Numbered from the stretch's first letter, positions 8,633-17,884 are shown. The stretch is DNA of 64,000 nucleotides from Dermatophilus congolensis (GCA_030538115.1 JAUNUP010000016.1:1-64000); one strand, 5' to 3'. Made by a program: numbers and translations. The notes: generated by a model not told the origin, from the sequence alone.

Positions 8633-10192
8633 ATGGCTGACAAGCCGAAGACCATGCAGGACCGCATCGCGGAACTCCGCGAGAAGCGTGCCGAGTTGGA
8701 GGCCGGTGGCGGCGAGAAGCGTCACGAGAAGCAGCGTGCACAGGGCAAGATGACCGCGCGTGAGCGCGTCGCAGGCCTCGTCGACGAGGGCAGCTTCGAA
8801 GAGATCGGGCTGTTCGCGCAGCACCGCACCACGATGTTCGGCATGGACAAGGCGGTCATGCCGGCCGATGGTGTCGTCACCGGCACCGGTACCGTTCTCG
8901 GCCGCCCGGTGCACGTGGCGAGCCAGGACTTCAGCGTCGCCGGCGGTTCCGCCGGTGAGAAGCACTCCGAAAAGGTCGCCGACCTGCTCAAGAGCGCCCT
9001 GGAGAACGGCACCCCGTTCGTCTTCATCAACGACTCCGGTGGTGCCCGTGTGCAGGAGGGAATCGACTCCCTCGCCGGCTACGGCAAGATCTTCTTCCAG
9101 AACGTCAACCTCTCGGGTGCCGTGCCGCAGATCTCGATCATCGCCGGCCCGTGTGCCGGTGGTGCGGCCTACTCCCCCGCGCTGACCGACTTCATCATCC
9201 AGACGCAGAAGTCGCGCATGTTCATCACCGGCCCCGACGTCATCAAGCAGGTGACGGGCGAGCAGGTGAGCGCCGAAGACCTCGGTGGCCCGAACGCGCA
9301 CATGTCCCGCTCCGGAGTCACGCACTTCGTGGCCGAAGACGATGAGCAGGCCCTGCTCATCGCCAAGAAGCTGCTGTCGTTCTTGCCGAGCAACAACTCC
9401 GAGATGCCGCCGGTACTCGAAGGCAACACGACCGTCGAAGACATCCCCGAGCTCAACGACATCCTCCCCGAGGACGCGAAGAAGGGGTACGACATCCGCG
9501 AGGCGATCGCGCTGATCGTCGACGACGCCGACTTCCTCGAAGTGCAGGCCGGCTGGGCGATGAACATCGTCGTCGGTTTCGCCCGCATCAACGGTCGCAG
9601 CATCGGCGTCATCGCGAACCAGCCGAACTACCTCGCCGGTGCGCTCGACATCGACGCCTCCGACAAGGTGTCGCGGTTCGTGCGCTTCTGCAACGCATTC
9701 AACATCCCGCTGGTCAACCTGGTCGACGTGCCCGGCTTCCTGCCCGGCGTGCAGCAGGAGTACGGCGGCATCATCCGCCACGGCGCCAAGATGCTGTTCG
9801 CCTACTCGGCGGCCACCGTCCCGAAGATCACGGTCGTGCTTCGCAAGGCGTACGGCGGCTCGTACCTGGCCATGTGCTCCAAGGACCTGGGTGCCGACCG
9901 CGTGCTCGCCTGGCCGACCGCAGAGATCGCGGTCATGGGCGCCGAGGGCGCGGCGGGTGTGGTCTTCCGCAAGGAGATCGCCGACGCCGAAGACCCGGCG
10001 GCCAAGCGCGCCGAGCTGGTTCAGCTCTACCGCGACGCATTCGCCACCCCGTACGTGGCCGGTGCTCGCAGCCAGGTCGACGACATCATCGAACCGGCTC
10101 AGACGCGCCGCGCCATCGCGCGCGCTCTCGAGCAGCTCATCAACAAGCGCGACATCCGGCCGCCGAAGAAGCACGGCCTCATCCCGATGTGA
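8633..10192 (+). CDS. mmdA: Methylmalonyl-CoA carboxytransferase 12S subunit / acyl-CoA carboxylase beta subunit
   Basis: A 519-residue carboxyltransferase of the crotonase-like biotin-dependent family. It transfers carboxyl between (S)-methylmalonyl-CoA or propionyl-CoA and biotin. Family signatures include HRTTMFGMDKAVMPADGVVTG, the oxyanion glycine motif in IAGPCAGGAAYSPALTDF, and the second-half motif VLRKAYGGSYLAMCSKDLG. The start at 8633 (MADKPKTMQDR) follows AAGGAAGGAA. The gene lies 38 nt after the 5S stop and 28 nt before the small accessory gene, which supports one transcript. Confidence 0.93.
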   Translation: MADKPKTMQDRIAELREKRAELEAGGGEKRHEKQRAQGKMTARERVAGLVDEGSFEEIGLFAQHRTTMFGMDKAVMPADGVVTGTGTVLGRPVHVASQDFSVAGGSAGEKHSEKVADLLKSALENGTPFVFINDSGGARVQEGIDSLAGYGKIFFQNVNLSGAVPQISIIAGPCAGGAAYSPALTDFIIQTQKSRMFITGPDVIKQVTGEQVSAEDLGGPNAHMSRSGVTHFVAEDDEQALLIAKKLLSFLPSNNSEMPPVLEGNTTVEDIPELNDILPEDAKKGYDIREAIALIVDDADFLEVQAGWAMNIVVGFARINGRSIGVIANQPNYLAGALDIDASDKVSRFVRFCNAFNIPLVNLVDVPGFLPGVQQEYGGIIRHGAKMLFAYSAATVPKITVVLRKAYGGSYLAMCSKDLGADRVLAWPTAEIAVMGAEGAAGVVFRKEIADAEDPAAKRAELVQLYRDAFATPYVAGARSQVDDIIEPAQTRRAIARALEQLINKRDIRPPKKHGLIPM

Positions 10193-10220
10193 TCGGCCCC
10201 CGGACTTCAAGGAGCATGTA

Positions 10221-10499
10221 ATGAGCGAGAACGTCTCGGCGGTGGACATCCAAGAACTCGCCTCGATGGTCGAGCAGTTGACCGCGCGGGTCGGGTTTCT
10301 GGAGAACCAGCTGAAGCTGCACCACGACCCCGACGAGGTCACCGAGGAGATCATGCTGGCCATCTCGGCTGCGATCGCCGCGTACCTCGGCAAGCGGGCC
10401 ACCATCAAGCAGGTGCACTTCGCGGGTCGCGGTAGCGGATGGGCCAGCCAAGGCCGTTCGCAGATCCAGCAGTCGCACGCCATCGTCCCGAACCGCTGA
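10221..10499 (+). CDS. Small accessory protein of the transcarboxylase operon
   Basis: A 92-residue hydrophilic protein. The N-terminal half is predicted coiled coil (VEQLTARVGFLENQLKLHH); then comes EVTEEIMLAISAAIAAYLGK and a basic tail with GSGWASQGRSQIQ. Similar small genes sit between 12S and 1.3S genes in propionibacteria and next to other acyl-CoA carboxylases, where they are thought to aid assembly, like epsilon or delta subunits. AAGGAG precedes the ATG. The function is inferred from position and resemblance only. Confidence 0.7.
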   Translation: MSENVSAVDIQELASMVEQLTARVGFLENQLKLHHDPDEVTEEIMLAISAAIAAYLGKRATIKQVHFAGRGSGWASQGRSQIQQSHAIVPNR

Positions 10500-10522
10500 A
10501 CGACCCGAGAAGTAGGGGAGAA

Positions 10523-10894
10523 ATGAAACTCAAAGTCACTGTGAACGGGTCGGTCTACGACGTCGAAGTCGAGGTCGAGGAGGCCCCCAAGCCGAAGCTG
10601 GGCACCATCATGGTGGGCGGCTACGGCGGCGGTATCCCTGCCCCGACCACTGCGAAGGCCCCGGCCAGCTCGTCGAGCTCTCTGACCGCCAACATCGCGG
10701 GCACCGTCGTCAAGGTGCTCGTCGAAGACGGCGCACAGGTCAAGTCCGGCGACACCCTCCTCGTTCTCGAGGCCATGAAGATGGAGACCGAGGTGACCGC
10801 CCCCAAGGACGGCACCGTCGCCCAGGTGGCCGTCGCCGTCGGCGACGCCGTCGGCTCGGGCCAGGTGCTCATCGAATGGGCCGAGAACGACTGA
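10523..10894 (+). CDS. Biotinyl carrier protein, transcarboxylase 1.3S subunit
   Basis: A 123-residue protein, the same length as the classical 1.3S subunit. The N-terminal MKLKVTVNGSVYDVEVEVE is followed by a flexible Gly/Ala/Pro linker (residues about 35-55) and a biotinyl domain with the acceptor motif EAMKMET (Lys86). It shuttles carboxybiotin between the 12S and 5S sites. It is the last gene of the operon and is followed by a terminator. A biotin protein ligase must act on it and is not encoded in the window. Confidence 0.94.
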   Translation: MKLKVTVNGSVYDVEVEVEEAPKPKLGTIMVGGYGGGIPAPTTAKAPASSSSSLTANIAGTVVKVLVEDGAQVKSGDTLLVLEAMKMETEVTAPKDGTVAQVAVAVGDAVGSGQVLIEWAEND

Positions 10895-10922
10895 CCTGAC
10901 GGGCTTGACCCGAATGGACGTC

Positions 10923-10960
10923 AGTAGGGCCGGACAGCGTATTCGCTGTCCGGCCCTACT
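10923..10960 (+). terminator. Terminator of the transcarboxylase operon
   Basis: A perfect 16-bp stem (10923-10938 with 10945-10960, arm AGTAGGGCCGGACAGC), a 6-nt loop, then TTCAT. It may also serve the convergent usp gene. Confidence 0.85.
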
Positions 10961-11008
10961 TTCATATGTGGCTTTGGTGGTCTCGCCGGCCCGGTAAGCC
11001 GACAGCCG

Positions 11009-11911
11009 TCAGCGGCGGCCTTCGTCCGACGGCGCCGTGATGATCGCGACCGGCGCTTGCGAGCCGTGCAGCACGCCGCGGCTCGTAGAGCCCAGCAGCA
11101 AGCCCTTGAACCCTCCGCGTCCGCGAGAACCCACGACGACCAGACGCGCGTTGCGGCTCAGCTCCACCAGGGTGCCGGAGGGGCTGCCGTGACGCGACAC
11201 CTTCGTGACGACGACATCGGGAAACTCGGCAGACACCTCGTCGACGACGTGATCGAGCAGTTCGTACGAGGCCTTCTCGACGGCGGCGGCGAGTTCGGCG
11301 TGTGCCGCGTCGCTCTGCGTCCACGAACGCATCGCACCCCAGGCATGAACAACGGTGACGGGAGCCCCGACCTCAGCAGCTCGCGCCATCGCGAATCGAA
11401 ATGCGACCTTGCCGTCATCGCCTGCATCGACACCGACCACGATCGGGCCCTCGGTCAGCGCCGGTACGGTCTTGGGTACGACGACGACCGGCCCGCGCGC
11501 GTGAGCGGCGACCGCGTTCGAGACGCTGCCGAGCATGAGCCCGGCGATCTCGCCGCGACCGCGGCTACCGACGACGACGACCTCGGCGGTCTCCGACGCC
11601 TCGATGAGCACGCGCGCAGGCGAGTCGGTGACGGTGAAGCCCTCGACGGTGAGATCGGGGTGCGACCCCTTCAACTGTTCGAGACCGGCCTTGAGTTCGC
11701 GGCCGGCGGCCTCGTCGAGGATGTCGCTGGCAGGGTCGAACCAGCTGCCGTCACCCACCGCGGGTGCCGGCAGCTGGACTGCGGTCATGATGCTGACGAC
11801 CAGCGATCGCTTCGCACTGTAGTTCGCGGCCCAGTCCAGGGCATGTGACGCAACGGGCGAACCGTCGAACCCCACGACCACTCGGCCCTCGAATGACTCC
11901 GGCATCGACAT
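11009..11911 (-). CDS. Tandem-domain universal stress protein
   Basis: A 300-residue protein made of two Usp domains (residues about 8-150 and 158-295). Each ends with the ATP-binding glycine motif: VVGSRGRGEIAGLMLGS in the first half, VVGSRGRGGFKGLLLGS in the second. Such tandem Usp proteins are abundant in Actinobacteria and linked to hypoxia or stationary phase; the specific role is unknown. AGGGAGG lies 5 nt before the ATG at 11911. It is a stand-alone gene convergent with the transcarboxylase operon. Confidence 0.92.
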   Translation of the reverse strand: MSMPESFEGRVVVGFDGSPVASHALDWAANYSAKRSLVVSIMTAVQLPAPAVGDGSWFDPASDILDEAAGRELKAGLEQLKGSHPDLTVEGFTVTDSPARVLIEASETAEVVVVGSRGRGEIAGLMLGSVSNAVAAHARGPVVVVPKTVPALTEGPIVVGVDAGDDGKVAFRFAMARAAEVGAPVTVVHAWGAMRSWTQSDAAHAELAAAVEKASYELLDHVVDEVSAEFPDVVVTKVSRHGSPSGTLVELSRNARLVVVGSRGRGGFKGLLLGSTSRGVLHGSQAPVAIITAPSDEGRR

Positions 11912-11994
11912 GGCGACCTCCCTGGCGTCAGAAACGTACTGGTCACTCTACTGCGATGATCGAGAACTCGCGCCGGGCTGCGTCACTACTCGAT

Positions 11995-12618
11995 TCAGGA
12001 ACGGCGCCCCTGGCCGAGCAGCCCGCCGAGGGCGCCGCCGATGAGGTCCTGAAGGAAGTCGCCGGAGCCGCCGGCCGCTGAGGTCGTGCGTCCCTGCGGG
12101 GCGGCCTGGCCACCACCGAGAACCTGCCCGAGCACATCGAGCAGCGACCCGCCCAATCCACCCGACTGATCCACGCCGGCACCTGCACCTGCACCCGCAC
12201 CTGCACCGGCGCGGCTCGCGTCGATGCGCTTGGACAGGTACGACAGCACGAACGGAGCAAGGATCGGCAGCAGCTTGCCGATGAGCTGCGTGTTCACGCC
12301 GCTGCCCCCGAGTCCGCCGAGCTGGTGGACGACGTCGTTGCGGCCCTGGCCGAAAACGTTGTCGACGATGCGCTCGCCGTCGCCGGTGTCGACAGCGTCG
12401 AGAGAGACGCCGCCGTCGGCGAGCGACGGGTCGTGCTGGCTGACTGCGTTGACGAGCGATGAGAGGCCGGCCGAGTCCGCAGCGTTCGCGTTCATCCCGG
12501 CGAACAGCGACGGAAGCGCGTAGCCGACGGCCTCCTCGGCCTGTGCGCGATCGACGCCGAGTCGAGCGGCGATCTCATCCATGGGCAGATTGTTGACGAG
12601 GTCATTGATCGTGTTCAC
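11995..12618 (-). CDS. DUF937 domain protein
   Basis: A 207-residue acidic, glycine-rich protein. The N-terminal half matches DUF937 (LPMDEIAARLGVDRAQAEEAVGYALPSLFAGM). A Gly-Ala dipeptide run at about residues 140-150, encoded by hexanucleotide repeats at about 12180-12208, leads to a Gly/Leu-rich tail (LLDVLGQVLGGGQ, LIGGALGGLLGQ). Function is unknown. No good ribosome binding site is seen; two GTG codons (12627, 12618) could be the start, possibly leaderless. I chose the second because VNTINDLVNNLP fits the family start. Confidence 0.75.
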   Translation of the reverse strand: MNTINDLVNNLPMDEIAARLGVDRAQAEEAVGYALPSLFAGMNANAADSAGLSSLVNAVSQHDPSLADGGVSLDAVDTGDGERIVDNVFGQGRNDVVHQLGGLGGSGVNTQLIGKLLPILAPFVLSYLSKRIDASRAGAGAGAGAGAGVDQSGGLGGSLLDVLGQVLGGGQAAPQGRTTSAAGGSGDFLQDLIGGALGGLLGQGRRS

Positions 12619-12675
12619 GAGGCACACAGTAACGGGCGCCCCAGCCCACCACTAGCCGGGATCTGGCCACTCTGC

Positions 12676-13782
12676 TCAGTCGTGATCGCCCATGCGCTTC
12701 CAGCGGATGCCCGCCTCGATGAATGCGTCGATGTCGCCGTCGAATACGCCGGAAGTGTTGCCCACCTCGTATTCCGTACGCAGATCCTTGACCATCTGGT
12801 ACGGGTGCAGCACGTACGAGCGCATCTGGTCGCCCCAACTCGCCTTCACGTCTCCGGCGAGCTCCTTCTTGGCCGCCGCTTCTTCCTGCTGCTTGAGCAG
12901 AAGCAGGCGCGACTGCATGACGCGCAGGGCGGCGGCGCGGTTCTGGATCTGGCTCTTCTCGTTCTGCATCGACACGACGATGCCGGTGGGCAGGTGGGTC
13001 ATGCGCACGGCGGAGTCGGTCGTGTTGACGCTCTGTCCACCAGGGCCGGAAGAACGGAAGACGTCGATCTTGAGGTCGTTCTCGGGGATCTCGATGTGGT
13101 CGGTCTGCTCGATGAGCGGGATGACCTCGACCGCCGCGAACGACGTCTGGCGGCGCCCCTGGTTGTCGAAGGGCGAGATGCGCACCAGACGGTGCGTGCC
13201 GGCCTCGACTGCGAGGTTGCCGTAGGCGTACGGCACGTTGACCTCGAAGGTCGCCGACTTCAGCCCAGCCTCTTCGGCGTAGGAGGTGTCCATCACTTTG
13301 GTCGGATAACCGTGCCGCTCGGCCCAGCGCAGGTACATGCGCATGAGCATCTCGGCGAAGTCGGCCGCGTCGACACCTCCGGCGCCTGCACGGATCGTGA
13401 TGACCGCCTCACGCATGTCGTAGTCACCCGAGAGCAGGGTCTTGACCTCGAGTTCGCCGACCGCTTTTCGGATCGCGGTCAGTTCGGCGTCGGCCTCGGC
13501 AAGGGTCGCGTCATCGTTCTCTTCGCGGCCCATCTCGACGAGAACCTCGACGTCCTCGATGCGCTGCTCAAGGGTCGTGATGCGCTCCAGCTCCGAGTTC
13601 GCGCGCGACAGGCTCGACGTGACCTTCTGGGCTTTCTCCTGGTCGTCCCACAGATCAGGGGCTGCGGAGGCCTGCTCGAGTTCGGCGATCTGCGCGCGCA
13701 ACGCCTCGACATCGGTCACCTCGCGCACCGACGCCATCGTCGTCTTGAGCTCGGTCAGTTCGCTGTCGAAGTCGGTCGCCAT
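12676..13782 (-). CDS. prfB: Peptide chain release factor 2
   Basis: A 368-residue RF2 that recognises UGA and UAA. The peptide-anticodon tripeptide SPF ([12 protein letters not shown]) marks RF2 rather than RF1, and the catalytic GGQ lies in [17 protein letters not shown]. The reading frame is uninterrupted, so the programmed +1 frameshift known from many bacteria is absent. The ATG at 13782 has no ribosome binding site, but TAATCT lies 8 nt upstream, so the mRNA may be leaderless. The gene normally adjoins ftsE; here about 6 kb separates them. Confidence 0.95.
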   Translation of the reverse strand: MATDFDSELTELKTTMASVREVTDVEALRAQIAELEQASAAPDLWDDQEKAQKVTSSLSRANSELERITTLEQRIEDVEVLVEMGREENDDATLAEADAELTAIRKAVGELEVKTLLSGDYDMREAVITIRAGAGGVDAADFAEMLMRMYLRWAERHGYPTKVMDTSYAEEAGLKSATFEVNVPYAYGNLAVEAGTHRLVRISPFDNQGRRQTSFAAVEVIPLIEQTDHIEIPENDLKIDVFRSSGPGGQSVNTTDSAVRMTHLPTGIVVSMQNEKSQIQNRAAALRVMQSRLLLLKQQEEAAAKKELAGDVKASWGDQMRSYVLHPYQMVKDLRTEYEVGNTSGVFDGDIDAFIEAGIRWKRMGDHD

Positions 13783-13832
13783 AAACGCCAAGATTACGCG
13801 ACACTCCGGGCACCCGATGACCGGCCACGGCC

Positions 13833-15086
13833 CTAGAGCAGTGGATAGAACGGAGACAGCAGCTTCTCGACCACGCGCACGTAGCCCGGCCGCCCCTGCC
13901 AGTCGTCGAGGGTGAGCTGGTGGCAGTTCGACAGGTCGATGCTGAAGATCTGCTCCATCCGCTCGGCGAGGTCGTCGCTGAAGATCTCGAGGTTCACCTC
14001 GAAATTTCCCATCATCGAGAGACGGTCGATGTTGGCCGTGCCGATCGTGCTCCACCGGCTGTCGACCGTGGCCGTTTTGGCGTGCACCATGGCTCCCCGA
14101 TAGAGCCAGATCGTCACACCGCCGCGCAGTAGAGACTCGTAGTAACCGCGCGCCACCCAGTCGGCGATGATGTGGTTGCTGTACTCGGGTACGACGATCC
14201 GCACATCGACCCCGCGTGCGGCTGCGCGGAGCAGTGCGGAGTGGATGTCGGCGTCGGGGATGAAATAGCCCTGCGTGATCCACACGTGCGAGACGGCGCG
14301 CTCGATGGCGCCCAGATACAGACCGCGCACCGGAAAGAGCAGACGCGGCGGATCGTTGCGGGCCGAGAGAATGCGCGCATCCCAGTCGTGGCTGCCCTTC
14401 TCCGGCAGCAGCGGCATGTCGCGCTTGCGGTAGGCGTTCCAGAAGTCGACGAATGCGTCTTCGAGCTCCCAGACCGCCGGTCCCTCCACTGCGACGTGGG
14501 TGTCGCGCCAACTGGTGCCGTACAGGTCTCCGACGTTGTAGCCGCCGACGAAGCCGACCTCGCTGTCGACCACGAGGATCTTGCGGTGATCGCGGCCCCA
14601 GACGCGCATGTTGGGTGTGAGCATCTGCCACTGGAACATGCGGTACTTCAGAACGTGTACGGTCTCGGGCAGTCGGTAGAAGCGCGGGTCGACCACGAGG
14701 TTGGCGAATTCGTCGTAGACGACGCAAACGAGCACGCCGCGCTCGGCGGCCCTGATCAGCGCCTCCTTGAAGCGCGTGCCGATCGTGTCGCCCTTCCAGA
14801 TGTACGACTCGAAGTACACGGTCGTGCGCGCGGCATCGATGGCGGCGAGCATCGCCTCGTAGGTCTCGTCACCCGCGGTGAACACCGTGAGGTGATTGCC
14901 GGCGACCTCGACGGTGTGGGTCTGCCCGCGCGGAAAATCACCGGACGGAGGCGAACGGTGCTTTCGCACGGCGTCCACGGTGAGCACCGCGGCGGCGGCC
15001 CCCACCTGGGCCATCCCGATCGCGGCCGCTGTCCACCCCACGGCACGCATCACTCGTGAGCGTGTACCTCGTGGCCTGGGCGACAT
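13833..15086 (-). CDS. Phospholipase D / cardiolipin synthase-like membrane protein
   Basis: A 417-residue protein with an N-terminal transmembrane helix (about residues 15-38) and two PLD domains. Both HKD motifs are intact: His167-Lys169-Asp174 (HRKILVVD) and His334-Lys336-Asp341 (HAKTATVD), each followed by a Gly/Asn loop. The arrangement fits bacterial cardiolipin synthases, which make cardiolipin from phosphatidylglycerol; other phosphatidyl transferases cannot be excluded. The stop lies 50 nt upstream of the prfB start, so prfB may also receive read-through. Confidence 0.88.
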   Translation of the reverse strand: MSPRPRGTRSRVMRAVGWTAAAIGMAQVGAAAAVLTVDAVRKHRSPPSGDFPRGQTHTVEVAGNHLTVFTAGDETYEAMLAAIDAARTTVYFESYIWKGDTIGTRFKEALIRAAERGVLVCVVYDEFANLVVDPRFYRLPETVHVLKYRMFQWQMLTPNMRVWGRDHRKILVVDSEVGFVGGYNVGDLYGTSWRDTHVAVEGPAVWELEDAFVDFWNAYRKRDMPLLPEKGSHDWDARILSARNDPPRLLFPVRGLYLGAIERAVSHVWITQGYFIPDADIHSALLRAAARGVDVRIVVPEYSNHIIADWVARGYYESLLRGGVTIWLYRGAMVHAKTATVDSRWSTIGTANIDRLSMMGNFEVNLEIFSDDLAERMEQIFSIDLSNCHQLTLDDWQGRPGYVRVVEKLLSPFYPLL

Positions 15087-15285
15087 GCACTCACAGTAGC
15101 GAAGCGCCGCTTGAACGCCCGGGCGCGACGGGGCCCATTCTCAGGCCCCACTCTCGTTGTGTCGTATCGAAGTGCGTACACGAGCAGGGGTGCTTCGAAC
15201 CGCTGCTTGCGCCTACCCTGGTCGGAAATCCGGTCATAGAGTCGTGCCGGACTCGCGACTGACTCGGCCCCCGGAAGGAGGCGCT

Positions 15286-15474
15286 GTGGGAGTGCGGGTG
15301 TACCGCCGTGATGGCGGCGTCGACGTGTACGGACATGCCGGAGACGGCGAATGGACGGCTCGCCGCGACGAATACAGCGGCACCCTGCTCGTCGCCTACC
15401 TGCGCGCGGGCAAGTTCGAAGAGGTCCGCCGGTTCTACCGCACCGAGGAGTGGAGCAAGGTCGTCATCAACTGA
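15286..15474 (+). CDS. Small uncharacterised protein (62 aa)
   Basis: It starts with GTG at 15286 after a strong GGAAGGAGG, which argues that it is a real gene. The protein begins VGVRVYRRDGGVDVYGHAGDG and ends EEVRRFYRTEEWSKVVIN. It is charged and aromatic-rich, with no signal peptide or helix long enough to span a membrane. Its last 8 nt overlap the 3' end of the convergent nitronate-monooxygenase-like gene. I do not recognise a family. Confidence 0.6.
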   Translation: MGVRVYRRDGGVDVYGHAGDGEWTARRDEYSGTLLVAYLRAGKFEEVRRFYRTEEWSKVVIN

Positions 15475-16900
15475 CGGCTGCAGGCACCTGAGACATCAGC
15501 CACGCGACCGCCTCTTGGGCAGACCACCCGTTCGGGTGCGCCTCGAGCAGGCGGTGCGCCCCGTCGAGATCCTGCCCCAAGGTGACGGCCGGGATCTCGT
15601 CGTACCCGTCTTTACGGTTCTGGCCGAGACCGATGTTCGCCATGAGCCCGTTGCACAGACACTTGCGGCCCACCGTCTCTTCGATGCTGCCGCCCTTCTT
15701 GAGGTAGGCGTCGACAGGCTCGGCCGGGCAGCGGTAGCCGACCTTGCCGTCGGCCCGCTCGAACGGCGTGCGCAGGTACGACAGGTCGCACAGGCGCGGC
15801 CGCTGCTCGTAGATCTCGGGCTCGGACATCGTGCCGGGCAGGGTGGCGACCTTGAACGGGAAGCCTGTGGGCGAAGCGCGCGGGTCGTTGCGAACGACGA
15901 GCGAGTCGTCGCCGAGAGCGCCGAGAAGCTGGCCGAGCACCGGCTTCGAGAGCCCGCTGTCGTTACACAGCGCGAACACGGTGCCGCATTGCACTCCCTC
16001 GGCACCCGCCTCCACCGCGCGAGCGACCGCCTCGGGGGTGCCGAATGCGCCCGCCAACCAGAACGGAAGGCCGACCTCGGCGACCTTGGCCAGGTCGGCC
16101 ATGTCGCGTGCACCGTAGATGGGCTGCCCGTCGTCGTCGAGCGCCATCTTGCCGCGCGGCGGGGCACTGTGACCGCCTGCCACGGGCCCCTCGACGATGA
16201 ACCCGTCGGGGCGGATGTCTTCGTCGCGGTACAGGTACGTGGCTAGTGAATGCAGCGAGATGATCGCGAGGAACTGCGGCCTGTTCAGCACAGGCAGGTG
16301 TTCTCCGAGTACCTCGACCGGGTCGATGCGCGACGTGTGCGTGCGGGTCGCCCCGACCACGTCGATCGTCAGGCCGCCGGGCTGTCCTGCAGCGAACGCG
16401 CGCAGCAGCGCCGGGATCTCACGAGGAATGCCCGCACCCATGAGCACGTAGTCGACGTCGGCGATCATCGAGCCGAGCGCGGCACTGGCCGTGGCCATCT
16501 GGATCTTCTCGAGGAAGTTGATGCCGATGACACCGTCGTGACCCTCTTTCGCGAGCCAGACCTCCGCGAAGTTGCCGAGCACCGACAGTTCGACTGCGTT
16601 GCGGGAGGTGTCGATCGTCAGCGTCGGGTTGGGTCGATACGGCTTGCCCTGCCGCCCCTCCGGCAGATAGAAGCGGTCGAGGTTGCGCTGCACCATCTCT
16701 TGGTCGGGAAACTCGGCCAACGCCCTGCGGTAGTGACCACCCGGGTCACCGTCTTGCAGCGTGCGCGCGAGCACGCAATCGAGCGCGGTGCCGGAGACGA
16801 CACCCATCTGGCCTGCCAGCGACACCTGCCGCGCCAGCTGCCACGATGAGACGGCGACCCCCATGCCTCCCTGGATGATCGTCGGGTGCTGGCTCGTCAC
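15467..16900 (-). CDS. Nitronate monooxygenase / 2-nitropropane dioxygenase family flavoprotein
   Basis: A 477-residue FMN-binding TIM-barrel enzyme. Visible are the N-terminal IIQGGMGVAVSSWQLARQVS, the phosphate-binding half (VEGPVAGGHSAPPRG, GAEGVQCGTVFALC), and a long C-terminal part with clustered cysteines (YRCPAEP, GRKCLCNGL) that is absent from short nitronate monooxygenases. This longer form resembles PfaD-type and other large family members, so the natural substrate is open. The GTG start follows AGGAGGA. A perfect 15-bp palindrome 51 nt upstream suggests repression by a TetR-like regulator. Confidence 0.85.
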   Translation of the reverse strand: MTSQHPTIIQGGMGVAVSSWQLARQVSLAGQMGVVSGTALDCVLARTLQDGDPGGHYRRALAEFPDQEMVQRNLDRFYLPEGRQGKPYRPNPTLTIDTSRNAVELSVLGNFAEVWLAKEGHDGVIGINFLEKIQMATASAALGSMIADVDYVLMGAGIPREIPALLRAFAAGQPGGLTIDVVGATRTHTSRIDPVEVLGEHLPVLNRPQFLAIISLHSLATYLYRDEDIRPDGFIVEGPVAGGHSAPPRGKMALDDDGQPIYGARDMADLAKVAEVGLPFWLAGAFGTPEAVARAVEAGAEGVQCGTVFALCNDSGLSKPVLGQLLGALGDDSLVVRNDPRASPTGFPFKVATLPGTMSEPEIYEQRPRLCDLSYLRTPFERADGKVGYRCPAEPVDAYLKKGGSIEETVGRKCLCNGLMANIGLGQNRKDGYDEIPAVTLGQDLDGAHRLLEAHPNGWSAQEAVAWLMSQVPAAVS

Positions 16901-16950
16901 GAGGTTCCTCCTGCTGGTCGGCCTGTCTGACTGCGAAGGATCGACCTTCG

Positions 16951-16984
16951 AGCACGTAACCTACGTTCCCGTAGGTTACGTGCT
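16951..16984 (-). promoter_or_regulatory. Perfect inverted repeat, probable operator of the nitronate-monooxygenase-like gene
   Basis: The arms AGCACGTAACCTACG (16951-16965) and its exact complement (16970-16984) flank the 4-nt centre TTCC. The position, 51-84 nt upstream of the GTG at 16900, is right for a promoter operator. The core CCTACG-n4-CGTAGG resembles TetR-family operators. There is no T-tract, and no regulator gene lies beside it. Confidence 0.6.
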
Positions 16985-17884
16985 GCGCGAGTGGAGCGTC
17001 CACCTTGTCGCAAAAAGATCAGGCCCGATTTCAGGACAGCACGCCGGGGCCGGCGCTGCCTGCGAGAAGAGAATGATGGTCGAGCGCACGAAGACCGACC
17101 AGGCTGCCGCACCGTAGCCGTGGTGGTCGCGCGCGGATGCTTGGGATACCACAACTGAATCCCGAGGGCAACGATCGACAGAAGATTCCATTCGGGCCAT
17201 CTCGAGCGGCGGTCGGCAACTCGCCAGTAGCCCACAAACCGGCACGTCACGACCTCGGACTGTCACCACACGTACGCTGGCCTGCGAGTCTGCGGGCGCG
17301 ACCCGTCACCGAGAGCCGCGCGAGTGGTCGATATACCAGACCACTGAAGGAACCTACGTCTCACATATGCGCAAACTCTGGGAAAACTCTTCCCCTCGAA
17401 TCGAGAACCTGTGATCCTATAGACAATCCAACTGCTTGACCGAGGACATGCATGCCCTCACGAGCAGGCGACCTCTCGGCAACCGGTCACAGACGATCAT
17501 CCGCCGGATAAGGTCTCTGCCCGTCGGAGATGCACGTTCGTTGATGCTCCTGGAAGGCTCTTTCGAGCCGTGCGGGGCGGGCGCAATGGAGCGCGACGAA
17601 TTGGTTCTCGGATGCGGTGGCTTGCCGATGGAGGCTGGCCCCGGACGCTGTAGGGCTGACCACATCGACCCCGAGAAGTCATCGGAGCCGGTGCGCGCAG
17701 CCGTGCGAGCGTCCGACACCCAACGGCGTCGCGGGAATTTTTGCGTTCACGTGTGCGTCTTGGATGTGAGCCGTCTTTCCGCGTGGGAGCTCGACGATGA
17801 GCCCGCGTGATGCCCCCGTCGAACGAGCGCCGTTGCAGCAGGAGCGTTCTTCGACAACCACTTTACTTCAAGGAGCACCCCCTC
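16985..17884. other. 0.9-kb region without a convincing gene
   Basis: Between the palindrome and whiB1 I find only short ORFs with random-looking composition; the longest on the plus strand is 17436-17810. Codon use in these ORFs lacks the strong third-position GC bias of neighbouring genes, and none has a good ribosome binding site. The part around 17340-17450 is noticeably richer in A and T. The 3' end must contain the whiB1 promoter. An untranslated RNA or a decayed gene are both possible. Confidence 0.4.

Noticed and set aside
8612-10483. Minus-strand ORF of 623 codons across the 12S gene
   Set aside because: Antisense shadow of mmdA with no recognisable domain.
12676-14727. Long fused minus-strand frame joining prfB with upstream codons
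   Set aside because: The upstream part is antisense or out of frame to the PLD gene (13833-15086), which has both HKD motifs; prfB starts at 13782.
17436-17810. Plus-strand ORF of 124 codons in the gene-poor region before whiB1
   Set aside because: No ribosome binding site, weak third-position GC bias, no family resemblance. Not convincing enough to call.
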